This document shows positions 1 through 6,811 of a DNA stretch of 7,675 nucleotides, in pieces. The notes below the pieces were generated by a model. The model had not been told where the DNA came from, made no database searches, and saw nothing but the letters and a program-made list of their open reading frames with translations. This DNA is from an uncultured Ignavibacteriales bacterium (GTDB lineage Bacteria > Bacteroidota > Ignavibacteria > Ignavibacteriales > Ignavibacteriaceae), in the NCBI GenBank assembly GCA_913053915.1, contig CAJXGP010000079.1, positions 1 to 7,675 of the forward strand, written 5' to 3'. The stretch's first letter is position 1. Each line of letters starts with the position of its first letter. A program made the translations under genes and the position numbers.

Positions 1-1187
1 TATTTCTGCCTGTGATTATTCTTTTTTTTGTGGGGCTATTGGCTATATACAGCTCCACTTTGAATAATCCAAATGCTAACGATAATTTCGAAAAACAATT
101 AATCTGGGGAATAATTGCTTTCTCGATATTTTTTATTACCTATTCTTTACCCACAAATACATTCAAAGCCATAGCTATTCCTACTTATTTATTTACTATT
201 TTGCTTTTAATATTGGTTATAGTTGCCGGTCGTAGAATTTACGGTGCTCGAAGCTGGTTTGAATTTGGCCCTTTTGGTTTTCAACCTTCCGAATTAGCAA
301 AAGTCGGAATTATTTTCGCTTTGGCTGCCTTCCTGAGCAGGAGCAATACAAATATTGAATCGTTTAAAGATATAATAATAACTCTAGCTATAGGGCTATT
401 ACCTGTTGGATTAATATTACTTGAACCTGATATGGGTACTTCCTTAGTATATTTTGGAATAATTCTAATGATGATTTTTTGGAAAGGGATTAGCTTATTC
501 GGTTTGTTTGTAGTTCTCTCGCCGGCAATTGTTGCCTTGTCTTCTTTATTCGGAGCTGTATATTTATGGAGCGCGCTGATTTTGGTGGTGATCTGCCTAA
601 TATTTTTTAAGAAAGATATATTTTTCAGTGGTTCAATTTTTGCTTTGAACCTGGCATCAGGATTTTTCGTAAATTATGTTTATGGAGCCTTAAGCCCGCA
701 TCAACAGATAAGAATAAAATCTTTTATTAATCCATCTTTCGATCCGTTGGGCGCTGGCTATAATGCACTGCAAGTGCGAGTTGCAATAGGTTCAGGGGGA
801 CTTTTAGGAAAAGGTTTTTTAGCCGGGCATCAAACGCAGCTTCAATTTATACCCGAACAATGGACAGATTTTATTTATTCCGTTATCGGTGAAGAATTTG
901 GTTTTATTGGGACTATTCTTGTCCTATCAATATTCCTTTATCTTTTTCTTAGAATTTTGAAACTTGCAGCAAATGCAAAAGATGAATTTTTAAGTTTAAC
1001 GTTAATCGGTATTTTGGCTGTTTATTTTATTCATCTTTTTATTAATATAGGAATGGTGGTAGGTATAATGCCTATCATTGGAATACCGCTTCCATTTGTA
1101 AGTTACGGAGGCAGCTCACTAGTTGTAGATGTTTTTATGCTTGGTGTTGCCGCAAATATTTATCGTACTAGAAAAGATTATATTTAA
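1..1187 (+). CDS. rodA: RodA, SEDS-family peptidoglycan glycosyltransferase (5' partial)
   Basis: RodA is an integral inner-membrane SEDS glycosyltransferase. It polymerises lipid II into glycan strands during side-wall elongation, together with a class B PBP (PBP2) and MreBCD. Family hallmarks are easy to see, counting residues from the GTG at 12: GARSWFEFGPFGFQPSELAK (about 78-97), LEPDMGTSL (about 137-145), the long extracellular loop with FIPEQWTDFIYSVIGEE (about 279-295), and the C-terminal PLPFVSYGGSS. The Asp in WTDF (about 286) matches the catalytic Asp of the family. About ten hydrophobic segments are present. The reading frame stays open to the left edge (FLPV precedes the GTG), and family members normally carry some 15-30 more residues before this first membrane segment. 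The GTG at 12 is therefore probably internal and the true start lies outside the window. The alternative is FtsW, but the loop and overall sequence look more like RodA. The C-terminus is complete, and a dCTP deaminase remnant follows at once. Confidence 0.93.
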   Translation, partial: FLPVIILFFVGLLAIYSSTLNNPNANDNFEKQLIWGIIAFSIFFITYSLPTNTFKAIAIPTYLFTILLLILVIVAGRRIYGARSWFEFGPFGFQPSELAKVGIIFALAAFLSRSNTNIESFKDIIITLAIGLLPVGLILLEPDMGTSLVYFGIILMMIFWKGISLFGLFVVLSPAIVALSSLFGAVYLWSALILVVICLIFFKKDIFFSGSIFALNLASGFFVNYVYGALSPHQQIRIKSFINPSFDPLGAGYNALQVRVAIGSGGLLGKGFLAGHQTQLQFIPEQWTDFIYSVIGEEFGFIGTILVLSIFLYLFLRILKLAANAKDEFLSLTLIGILAVYFIHLFINIGMVVGIMPIIGIPLPFVSYGGSSLVVDVFMLGVAANIYRTRKDYI

Positions 1188-1189
1188 TT

Positions 1190-1483
1190 CTAGTTCATGA
1201 AGGGAAATCCAGCAGTGGCAGATTAGGAATCAATATTCATTCTACGGCCGGTAAAGGAAATGCAGACTTTTGTAATACTTGGACTTTGGAATTTTCCGTT
1301 AAACAACATGTAAGGATTTATGCCGGAATGCCGATAGGTCAGATAATTTATTTTGAAATAAACGGCAAAATCAATATTCCGTACAATTTGAAAAATAATG
1401 TCAAATATAATAAACGAACAAAATATCCTGTCAAATCAATGATGTTTAAAAATTTTAATTCGAATAATGACTGCTTCCGATAA
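1190..1483 (+). pseudogene. dcd: dCTP deaminase remnant, C-terminal part only
   Basis: Read in the frame of position 1199, this stretch encodes EGKSSSGRLG, then HSTAGKGNADFCNTWTLEF, then VRIYAGMPIGQIIYFEI, and near the end YNKRTKYPVKSMMFKNF. These blocks match, in order, the C-terminal half of trimeric dCTP deaminase/dUTPase-fold proteins. Full-length members have about 175-195 residues; only about 85 align here. The Ser/Arg of GKSSxxRLG and the Glu of WTLE, which belong to the active site in the family, are kept. The N-terminal half is absent: the frame is closed by a TAG at 1169-1171 inside rodA, and no ATG lies upstream in frame. The usual GDVGF before the catalytic Glu reads GNADF, a possible sign of decay. 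The frame also runs about ten codons past the expected KNF end and overlaps the pyrF start. I read this as a deletion remnant. A short translated product from the TTG at 1286 cannot be excluded but could not make the normal fold. Confidence 0.85.
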
Positions 1484-2273
1484 ATTAAAGAAAAAAAACA
1501 ATGCCGGTAAATTTATATGCGTTGGCTTAGACCCGGATATTAAGAAAATTCCGGTGCATTTAAAAAAAGTTCAAGACCCCGTGTTTGAGTTTAATAAACG
1601 GATAATCAATGAAACTTATGAGAATGCTGCTGCATTTAAGTTGAATTTTGCTTTCTACGAGAGTGAAGGTTATAGGGGGATGGAAATATTACAAAAAACG
1701 ATCGAATGTATTCCGAAAGATATTTTAATCATCGCAGATGCTAAACGAGGTGATATCGGTAATACTTCCAGAATGTATGCTAAATCGGTTTATGAATTTT
1801 ATAATTGTGATGCAATCACGATTAATCCTTATATGGGGGAAGATTCTGTACTTCCTTTCCTTGAGTATACACAGAAATTGAATTTTATATTAACATTAAC
1901 ATCCAATCCAGGTTCCTCGGATTTCGAAAAAACGAAATTAGCCGATGGTTCATTACTATATCAAAAAGTAATTAAGAAAATTATTCAATGGAATAAGAAC
2001 AAAAATTGCGCAATTGTTTTCGGGGCTACAAACACGGAAGAATTGGAAAAGAGCATCGGTTTATTTGGTGAGCTTCCTGTTTTGCTTCCGGGAGTAGGCG
2101 CCCAAGGCGGGAATCTCAGTGAAGTATTTGGAGTATTTAAAAATAATAACAGGTTAAATTTATTAGTTAATGTTAGCCGTGCAATTATTTATAAATCAAA
2201 TGAGAAAGATTTTGCAGAAAAGGCAAACAGCGAATTAGTGCGAATGAATAACCTAATTAAATCTCTTTATTAA
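1467..2273 (+). CDS. pyrF: Orotidine-5'-phosphate decarboxylase, type 2
   Basis: This cytosolic TIM-barrel enzyme decarboxylates OMP to UMP, the last step of de novo pyrimidine synthesis. The sequence shows CVGLDPD (residues 18-24), AFKLNFAFYES (56-66), the catalytic signature DAKRGDIGNT (91-100, Lys93 being the catalytic lysine), DAITINPYMGEDSVLPF, and the phosphate-binding end LLPGVGAQGG. The NPYMGxDS block and the 268-residue length fit the longer type 2 (PyrF_2) subfamily rather than the shorter E. coli type. The ATG at 1467 places CVGLDPD at the usual distance from the N-terminus. No Shine-Dalgarno is visible before it, only AT-rich sequence. The start overlaps the end of the dcd remnant frame, so pyrF may be read from a transcript that begins upstream, possibly with rodA. 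The C-terminus ends IKSLY at a stop created inside a 13-bp tandem duplication; with a single repeat copy the frame would continue for seven different codons. Confidence 0.95.
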   Translation: MTASDKLKKKNNAGKFICVGLDPDIKKIPVHLKKVQDPVFEFNKRIINETYENAAAFKLNFAFYESEGYRGMEILQKTIECIPKDILIIADAKRGDIGNTSRMYAKSVYEFYNCDAITINPYMGEDSVLPFLEYTQKLNFILTLTSNPGSSDFEKTKLADGSLLYQKVIKKIIQWNKNKNCAIVFGATNTEELEKSIGLFGELPVLLPGVGAQGGNLSEVFGVFKNNNRLNLLVNVSRAIIYKSNEKDFAEKANSELVRMNNLIKSLY

Positions 2274-2281
2274 ATCTCTTT
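2256..2281 (+). repeat. Perfect 13-bp tandem duplication across the pyrF stop
   Basis: ATTAAATCTCTTT occurs at 2256-2268 and again, with no gap and no mismatch, at 2269-2281. The pyrF stop codon TAA (2271-2273) lies in the second copy. Because 13 is not a multiple of three, loss of one copy would move the reading frame and replace the final Tyr with SECVIKR before a new TAA. This looks like replication slippage. Confidence 0.9.
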
Positions 2282-2311
2282 CTGAATGTGTAATAAAACG
2301 TTAATATTTAT

Positions 2312-2340
2312 TTTACAATTACACCTTTTATTAGTAACTT
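2312..2340 (+). promoter_or_regulatory. Putative promoter for the 2380-4261 gene pair
   Basis: TTTACA (2312-2317) and TAACTT (2335-2340) are separated by exactly 17 bp and lie in the 106-bp gap after pyrF. The -10 part continues as TAACTTTT, which also approaches the Bacteroidota TAnnTTTG element. A start about 7 nt downstream would leave a leader of about 33 nt before the GTG at 2380. The call rests on motif and spacing only, in very AT-rich DNA. Confidence 0.35.
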
Positions 2341-2379
2341 TTTTAAGTAAAAATATCCTTTAGTAATAAGGTAACTAAA

Positions 2380-2769
2380 GTGTCGAAAGCCAAAGAGCCA
2401 AAATTGCAAATAAATAAAATTTCAAATGAAGAAGCAATACCGCAAGCATTATTTCCTGAAATCTATAATCCGGATCTATTACCGGAAGATAAAAATCTTC
2501 CTCTACCGGGTTTAATCAATCTAAAAAATTTATTAAATACATCTATCTCATATATAACTATTTCTGTAGAGATTCCTTCCAAAATTCAGAATATCGATCT
2601 TTATCTGTTTATCAATAATGAAAAAAGAGATATGTTTCATCTTGTTAGCGCTGGATTATTTCATTTTAATGGAATATATCTTTCAAAGGGTGAAAATATT
2701 ATACAAATATTTTACAAGCGAAAAAATAAAAAGTCAAGACCTGTTCAAAGAATCATAATCAGAAAATGA
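2380..2769 (+). CDS. Uncharacterised protein with predicted beta-sandwich (Ig-like) domain, partner of DUF2851
   Basis: I do not recognise this 129-residue protein as a named family. The first 45 residues or so are polar and proline-rich (QALFPEIYNPDLLPEDKNLPLPG) and look like an extended tail. From about residue 55 the pattern alternates short hydrophobic strands with turns: SYITISVEI, IDLYLFINN, then an aromatic AGLFHFNGIYLSKGENIIQIFYKRK and finally VQRIIIRK. The arrangement of a self-contained 'internal face, turn, L-x-x-G-x-N-x-I' resembles small Ig-like/BIG-type beta-sandwich domains. That is an inference from pattern, not a match. There is no signal peptide or membrane segment, and the C-terminus is strongly basic. 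The GTG start is supported by TAAGG at 2367-2371, 8 nt upstream. The stop codon overlaps the Shine-Dalgarno of the DUF2851 gene, 10 nt before its start, so the two are almost certainly co-expressed. Confidence 0.75.
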   Translation: MSKAKEPKLQINKISNEEAIPQALFPEIYNPDLLPEDKNLPLPGLINLKNLLNTSISYITISVEIPSKIQNIDLYLFINNEKRDMFHLVSAGLFHFNGIYLSKGENIIQIFYKRKNKKSRPVQRIIIRK

Positions 2770-2779
2770 GGATTAAATT

Positions 2780-4261
2780 ATGATTAAGGCCCTTAAAGTG
2801 CATGAAAAGTTTCTCTATGAAATTTGGAAAGAACAAAATTTTAAAAAGGGACTGACTAGTAAAAATGGCGAGCAAATCGCAATAATTGGTGTAGGAGTTG
2901 AAAATAAAGAATTAGGTGGTCCGGATTTCAAAAATGCCAGAATTAAAATCGGTAATATAACTTATCTCGGTGATGTTGAAATTGATAGTTATTATACAGA
3001 CTGGAAAGCACATGGTCATCATCTTAATAAAAAATATAATAAAGTAATTTTACACGCAGTTCTGAATGATGATTTAAACCATAATTATGTTTACACTCAA
3101 AATGGTAGAAAGGTTCAATCGATTTCCATTCATGCTTTTATAAAAGATAATCTAAAGGAAAATATTCAGAAAGCTATATTGTCCGAAAGAAAAAATAGGT
3201 TAAATAAAATGCCGTGTTTTGACCTTAACGATATAATAACGGATCAAGAGAAGTTGGATTTTTTATATAGTTTAGGTATCGTTAGGTTTAAAGATAAATG
3301 TGATAAGATGATGCATAGATTAAAAGAAATTACATATTTGAGAGAAATGAATTTAAAAGAACCGGTTATTCAATATGATCTTGATGAAAAATTTTATAAT
3401 CAGAATTTTACGCAGGAAGACTTCAATAAAAAGGAAATATGGATGCAATTAATCTATGAATCGGTTTTTGAATCTTTAGGGTACTCAAAAAACAAAGTGA
3501 TAATGCAGAATCTTGCAAAAGCGGTTGATATTGATTTAATATCAAATTTTTCTGGTGCGGAACATTTTGTATTGATAGTCGAATCAATTTTATTTAATGT
3601 TAGCGGGATAATTCCGGATGTGGAAAAACTTCCTGATGAGGAAACTTCCGGTTATACAAAAAAATTAGTTGAATACTGGAGTAATATAACATCATCGTAT
3701 GATGGGAAGATATTTCACGCCGCTCAATGGCATTTTTTTAGATTAAGACCACAAAATTTTCCCACGATTAGAATAGCCGGTGGAGCTAGAATATTGAAGC
3801 GGATAATTAAAGAAAATTTAATTACAGATTTTATAAGTAAGATAGAAAGAATAAAAGATTTAAATCAACTTACAAGAGAATTAAAAACACTTCTGATCGT
3901 TAAAGGAGAAGGATTCTGGCATGACCATTTTGTATTTGATCAACCTGCTAAAAATCCGATAAATTATTTTGTAGGTTCTTCAAGGGCGGATGAAATATTA
4001 ATTAACATTATGTTCCCGATATTTTTTATTTACTTTGAAGTATTTAGCAAAAGAGAATTAAGCGAAAAAGTGATAAAGCTATTTGTGAATTATTATCAAA
4101 AAAGTGAAAATAATTTGGTTAAAAATGTATCTTTAGCATTACACTTAAGTGATGCTTGGAAGCGAAGTGTTATTTATCAAGGTATGATTGAACTATTTAG
4201 GTCATACTGCACTCACGAAAAATGTTTGGAATGTAATATCGGTAAAAAAGTTTTTAATTAA
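2780..4261 (+). CDS. DUF2851 family protein
   Basis: This 493-residue cytosolic protein belongs to the uncharacterised DUF2851 family, common in Bacteroidota and relatives. The family signature is in the N-terminal part: FLYEIWKEQNF (residues 11-21), GGPDFKNARIKIG (46-58), GDVEIDSYYTDWKAHGHH (64-81) and YNKVILHAV (86-94). A Cys in MPCFDL (Cys146) and a C-terminal cluster YCTHEKCLECNIG (Cys477, Cys482, Cys485) could form a metal or iron-sulfur site. The spacing of PD (48-49), Glu67 and the following D/H-rich stretch recalls PD-(D/E)XK nuclease cores, but the expected Lys after the Glu is Asp here, so no activity is assigned. The middle part is mostly helical, with no membrane segment. The ATG at 2780 has GAGGA (2768-2772) 7 nt upstream, overlapping the stop of the preceding gene. 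The gene ends just before a terminator hairpin shared with the convergent operon. Confidence 0.88.
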   Translation: MIKALKVHEKFLYEIWKEQNFKKGLTSKNGEQIAIIGVGVENKELGGPDFKNARIKIGNITYLGDVEIDSYYTDWKAHGHHLNKKYNKVILHAVLNDDLNHNYVYTQNGRKVQSISIHAFIKDNLKENIQKAILSERKNRLNKMPCFDLNDIITDQEKLDFLYSLGIVRFKDKCDKMMHRLKEITYLREMNLKEPVIQYDLDEKFYNQNFTQEDFNKKEIWMQLIYESVFESLGYSKNKVIMQNLAKAVDIDLISNFSGAEHFVLIVESILFNVSGIIPDVEKLPDEETSGYTKKLVEYWSNITSSYDGKIFHAAQWHFFRLRPQNFPTIRIAGGARILKRIIKENLITDFISKIERIKDLNQLTRELKTLLIVKGEGFWHDHFVFDQPAKNPINYFVGSSRADEILINIMFPIFFIYFEVFSKRELSEKVIKLFVNYYQKSENNLVKNVSLALHLSDAWKRSVIYQGMIELFRSYCTHEKCLECNIGKKVFN

Positions 4262-4340
4262 TTTTAATTTGATTATTCGAAAAGTCCAATAAGTATGGCA
4301 GCTTTTATATATTCTATTCATAATTAACGGATATAATATT

Positions 4341-4382
4341 AAAAAGACCTGAATAAAAGTAATTTTCTAAACCGGTCTTTTG
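4341..4382. terminator. Bidirectional rho-independent-type terminator between convergent genes
   Basis: AAAAGACC (4342-4349) pairs perfectly with GGTCTTTT (4374-4381). The 24-nt loop contains a second, weaker AAAA/TTTT pairing. The stem carries A residues on its left flank and T residues on its right, so it would give a short U tract in either direction. It sits between the end of the DUF2851 gene (+) and the end of the nuclease-family gene (-), where a shared terminator is expected. The long loop and short GC core make it a modest terminator. Confidence 0.6.
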
Positions 4383-4438
4383 TTAAAGACGTAAAAAAAA
4401 ATTTGTGTTTTCACTCATCTAATAAATTTTAACCGGAT

Positions 4439-5023
4439 TTAATTATTACTAGTTAATTTTTGAATATCATCACGAATCTTTGCTGCCCTCTCATATTCTT
4501 CAGTTTCAATAGCTTCTCTTAATTTATTCTGTAGAGCTGCGATTTTTGCTTCTTTAGTTTTTGGCAATTTTTCCTCCGCTTGAATGTCGGATATTCCTTT
4601 GTCCATCATCTCTTCCGAAGGAATAAACGCAGCAGTTTTCATAACCGATTCAGCAACGTAAATAGGCGCTTTAGCTCTTACTGCAAGAGCAATTGCATCG
4701 CTTGGCCGGCTGTCAATTTCATTAGTTAATGCCGATACTTCGAGAACTATTTTGGCATAAAAAGTATTTTCCCTAAGCTCATCGACTATTACTTCCATAA
4801 TTATTGCCCCTAAATTGTCTATTATCTGTTTCAATAAGTCATGAGTCAGAGGTCTAGGAGGTTTTATGCCTTCTATCTCTAAAGCAATAGCTTGCGCTTC
4901 AAAAGCGCCGATAATTATAGGCAGTCTCCTTGGACCATCCATTTCTTTTAATAATATAGCGTAAGCGCCGCCGGTTGAGGGGCTTGATGAAAGCCCTAAT
5001 ATTTCACATTGAACCTTTTGCAA
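4439..5023 (-). CDS. Bifunctional nuclease (BFN/DUF151) family protein with C-terminal UVR motif
   Basis: Residues 1-135 form a BFN (DUF151) domain. Typical blocks are ILGLSSSPSTGGAYAILLKE (8-27), RRLPIIIGAFEAQAIALEIEG (32-52), RPLTHDLLKQII (57-68) and DSRPSDAIALAVRAKAPIYV (104-123). Residues about 158-190 (EAKIAALQNKLREAIETEEYERAAKIRDDI and on) form a UVR motif, the helical hairpin by which UvrB and UvrC interact. Plant and some bacterial BFN proteins have been reported to have RNase/DNase activity; whether this one does is unknown. The length (194) is usual for the BFN-UVR type. It starts with TTG at 5023: GAGGAG lies 6 nt upstream, no in-frame ATG is near, and the family typically begins M-x-K-V right before ILGLSSSP. 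It is the third gene of the etfB-etfA operon, 17 nt after etfA. Confidence 0.92.
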   Translation of the reverse strand: MQKVQCEILGLSSSPSTGGAYAILLKEMDGPRRLPIIIGAFEAQAIALEIEGIKPPRPLTHDLLKQIIDNLGAIIMEVIVDELRENTFYAKIVLEVSALTNEIDSRPSDAIALAVRAKAPIYVAESVMKTAAFIPSEEMMDKGISDIQAEEKLPKTKEAKIAALQNKLREAIETEEYERAAKIRDDIQKLTSNN

Positions 5024-5029
5024 AAATTA

Positions 5030-5035
5030 CTCCTC
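5030..5035 (-). promoter_or_regulatory. Ribosome binding site that fixes a TTG start
   Basis: GAGGAG on the minus strand lies 6 nt before the TTG at 5023-5021. It supports the uncommon start codon of the BFN-family gene, since no alternative start in the frame has a comparable site. Confidence 0.7.
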
Positions 5036-5040
5036 AAGCA

Positions 5041-6012
5041 TTATGATTTTATTTTTCTAACCTCTTCTATCAATGCCGGTAATACTTCAAACACATCACC
5101 GGCTATTCCGTAATCAACAATGGAAAAAATTGGTGCATCTTTATCTTTATTTACAGCGACAATATATTTGGAAGAAGACATACCTGCTATATGTTGAATA
5201 GCGCCTGAGATTCCACAAGCAATATATAAAGAAGGGGATACGGTTTTGCCTGTTTGTCCAACTTGTTCCCTGTGCGGGCGCCAACCGGCATCAACCACAG
5301 CTCTGGAAGCTCCGACTGCTCCTCCCAACGCATCCGCTAGTTCTTCAATAAGATGAAAATTTTCAGCAGATTTCATTCCTCTTCCACCCGAAACAATTAT
5401 ATCGGCTTCGGCAACGTCCAATTTACCTTCCGATTTTTTAAATTCAACAACATAAGTTTTAAAATTTGGCGAATTAACTTCTCTAGTATCTACCTCCGGT
5501 TCGGAATTATCTTCTAAAACAGGTGTCTTGAAAACATTAGGTCTTATTGTTAACACTCTCTTTTCCGTTTTAAATTTTACATCTACCAAGGCTTTTCCTG
5601 CATATACAGGTCTAGTTGCTATTATATCATCATTTTCCAGCCAATAATTCACACAATCCATTATACAACCTGCATCATATTTAACACTAATTCTCGGAGC
5701 CAAATCTTTTCCCAAACTTGTATTTGATAATATAATAAATTTTGCTCCAATTTCTTGTGCGTAATTTGCCACTATTTCAGAATAAGCACTAGAAGAGTAA
5801 TTTTTTAATTTTTCATTTTTAAAATGAACAACCTTTTTTATTCCGTATTTTGAAATATCCTTTAGATTATCTACGTTGTTACCTACTACAACCGCCTCGG
5901 TATCTATATTCAATTCTTTTGCGAGCTTGGTAACAAAGCCAACTACTTCGAAAGAAGATTTTTTTAATTTTCCTTCCCGTTGTTCTAAGACAGCTAAAAT
6001 TTTAGTTCCCAT
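5041..6012 (-). CDS. etfA: Electron transfer flavoprotein, alpha subunit
   Basis: EtfA pairs with EtfB to form a soluble heterodimer carrying FAD. It takes electrons from acyl-CoA and other dehydrogenases and passes them on, usually to ETF-quinone oxidoreductase. The C-terminal FAD domain is complete: SGGRG (208-212), GGAVGASRAVVDAGW (230-244), QVGQTGKTV (250-258), YIACGISGAIQHIAGM (263-278), AVNKDKDAPIF (286-296) and DYGIAGD (300-306). The N-terminal Rossmann-like domain starts ILAVLEQREGKLKKSSFEVV. At 323 residues it has the usual length and no ferredoxin extension, unlike some bifurcating ETFs. The ATG at 6012 has AAGGA 8 nt upstream. It follows etfB by 15 nt and precedes the BFN-family gene by 17 nt, all on the minus strand. 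No acyl-CoA dehydrogenase or quinone oxidoreductase gene lies in the window, so its electron partners cannot be named. Confidence 0.97.
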   Translation of the reverse strand: MGTKILAVLEQREGKLKKSSFEVVGFVTKLAKELNIDTEAVVVGNNVDNLKDISKYGIKKVVHFKNEKLKNYSSSAYSEIVANYAQEIGAKFIILSNTSLGKDLAPRISVKYDAGCIMDCVNYWLENDDIIATRPVYAGKALVDVKFKTEKRVLTIRPNVFKTPVLEDNSEPEVDTREVNSPNFKTYVVEFKKSEGKLDVAEADIIVSGGRGMKSAENFHLIEELADALGGAVGASRAVVDAGWRPHREQVGQTGKTVSPSLYIACGISGAIQHIAGMSSSKYIVAVNKDKDAPIFSIVDYGIAGDVFEVLPALIEEVRKIKS

Positions 6013-6027
6013 AATAGAAATCCTTTT

Positions 6028-6774
6028 TTAAATTACTTTTGCTTCTTCATGAAGAAGTTTAACTAATTCGGGCACTGCACTGCTATCATCACCCAAAATT
6101 CTGCCCGGTTGTTTTGTAATAGGCTTTTGCATGGTGATTATTTCTGTGAGAATTTCCGCTTGTGCAGCCGATTTTTCTTCGATTATTTTCTTCTTAGCAG
6201 TCATTATTCCTCTTAATGATGCATACCTAGGTTCATTCAACCCTTTTTGCGCAGTTATAATTACCGGTAATTCCGTTTCTACCACTTCTTTACCTCCTTC
6301 AACTTCTGTTTCCGCTATTACTTTATTGCCATTTATTTTTAGATCGACTACAACGGAAATACAATTAAAACCCAGCAACTCAGCAATCATTTGTCCAACT
6401 ACAGAATTATCATAATCTACCGATTGCTTACCACAAAAGACTATATCGCAATTGAGTATTTTAATTTCCTCAGCTAAAGCTTTTGCAACAGCATAAGAAT
6501 CTCTAGGATTATCATCCAGTAACAAAACTCCGCTATCAACTCCCATTGCAAGTGCTTTTCTTATAGTTCCTTTACTATTAACCGAGCCCAAGCTTATTGC
6601 TACAACTTCGCCTCCGAATTTTTCCTTTGTTTTTAGAGCTTCTTCAACGGCAAATTCATCGTATGGATTAATTATGTATGAGACATCTGCCGGATCAATC
6701 GCTTTATTGTCCGAGCTTACTTTGACCTTTGTCGCAGTATCCGGAACATGACTTACACAAACTGCAATTTTCAT
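6028..6774 (-). CDS. etfB: Electron transfer flavoprotein, beta subunit
   Basis: EtfB is the partner of EtfA. It contributes part of the FAD site, binds AMP (or a second FAD in bifurcating types) and carries the recognition loop that docks with dehydrogenases. Visible motifs are MKIAVCVSHVPDT (1-13), INPYDEFAVEEALKTKE (35-51), FCGKQSVDYDNSVVGQ (113-128, nucleotide-binding loop) and the ETF-beta signature GLNEPRYASLRGIMTAKKK (178-196). The signature and NPYDE block resemble the non-bifurcating group more than Fix/bifurcating proteins; this is judged by eye. I place the start at the ATG at 6774 (248 residues). The frame is open to another ATG at 6822, but the 16 added residues are not family-like. 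GGAGGAG lies 5 nt before 6774, and the predicted promoter would place the transcript start downstream of 6822. It is the first gene of the etfB-etfA-BFN operon. Confidence 0.96.
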   Translation of the reverse strand: MKIAVCVSHVPDTATKVKVSSDNKAIDPADVSYIINPYDEFAVEEALKTKEKFGGEVVAISLGSVNSKGTIRKALAMGVDSGVLLLDDNPRDSYAVAKALAEEIKILNCDIVFCGKQSVDYDNSVVGQMIAELLGFNCISVVVDLKINGNKVIAETEVEGGKEVVETELPVIITAQKGLNEPRYASLRGIMTAKKKIIEEKSAAQAEILTEIITMQKPITKQPGRILGDDSSAVPELVKLLHEEAKVI

Positions 6775-6779
6775 TATTT

Positions 6780-6786
6780 CTCCTCC
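6780..6786 (-). promoter_or_regulatory. Strong Shine-Dalgarno that decides the etfB start
   Basis: GGAGGAG on the minus strand, 5 nt before the ATG at 6774, is the strongest ribosome binding site in the window. It lies inside the longer reading frame that begins at 6822, which argues that the longer version is not the real protein. Confidence 0.8.
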
Positions 6787-6811
6787 GGTAATTTCTTTAA
6801 ATATTAATAAA

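Noticed and set aside
12..14. GTG at 12 as the true rodA start
   Set aside because: The frame is open to the window edge, the GTG falls within the first membrane segment, and no Shine-Dalgarno precedes it.
1286..1483. Stand-alone 65-residue gene starting at TTG 1286
   Set aside because: The same frame continues upstream with clear dCTP deaminase sequence, so this is the tail of a truncated gene rather than a separate small gene.
2292..2312. AATAAA/TTTATT pairing after pyrF as a terminator
   Set aside because: It is only 6 bp of A-T pairs with a 9-nt loop, which is too weak and too easily met by chance in this composition.
6131..6415. Open frame of 94 codons on the + strand
   Set aside because: It lies wholly inside etfB on the opposite strand, has no ribosome binding site or recognisable motif, and is the antisense shadow of a well-supported gene.
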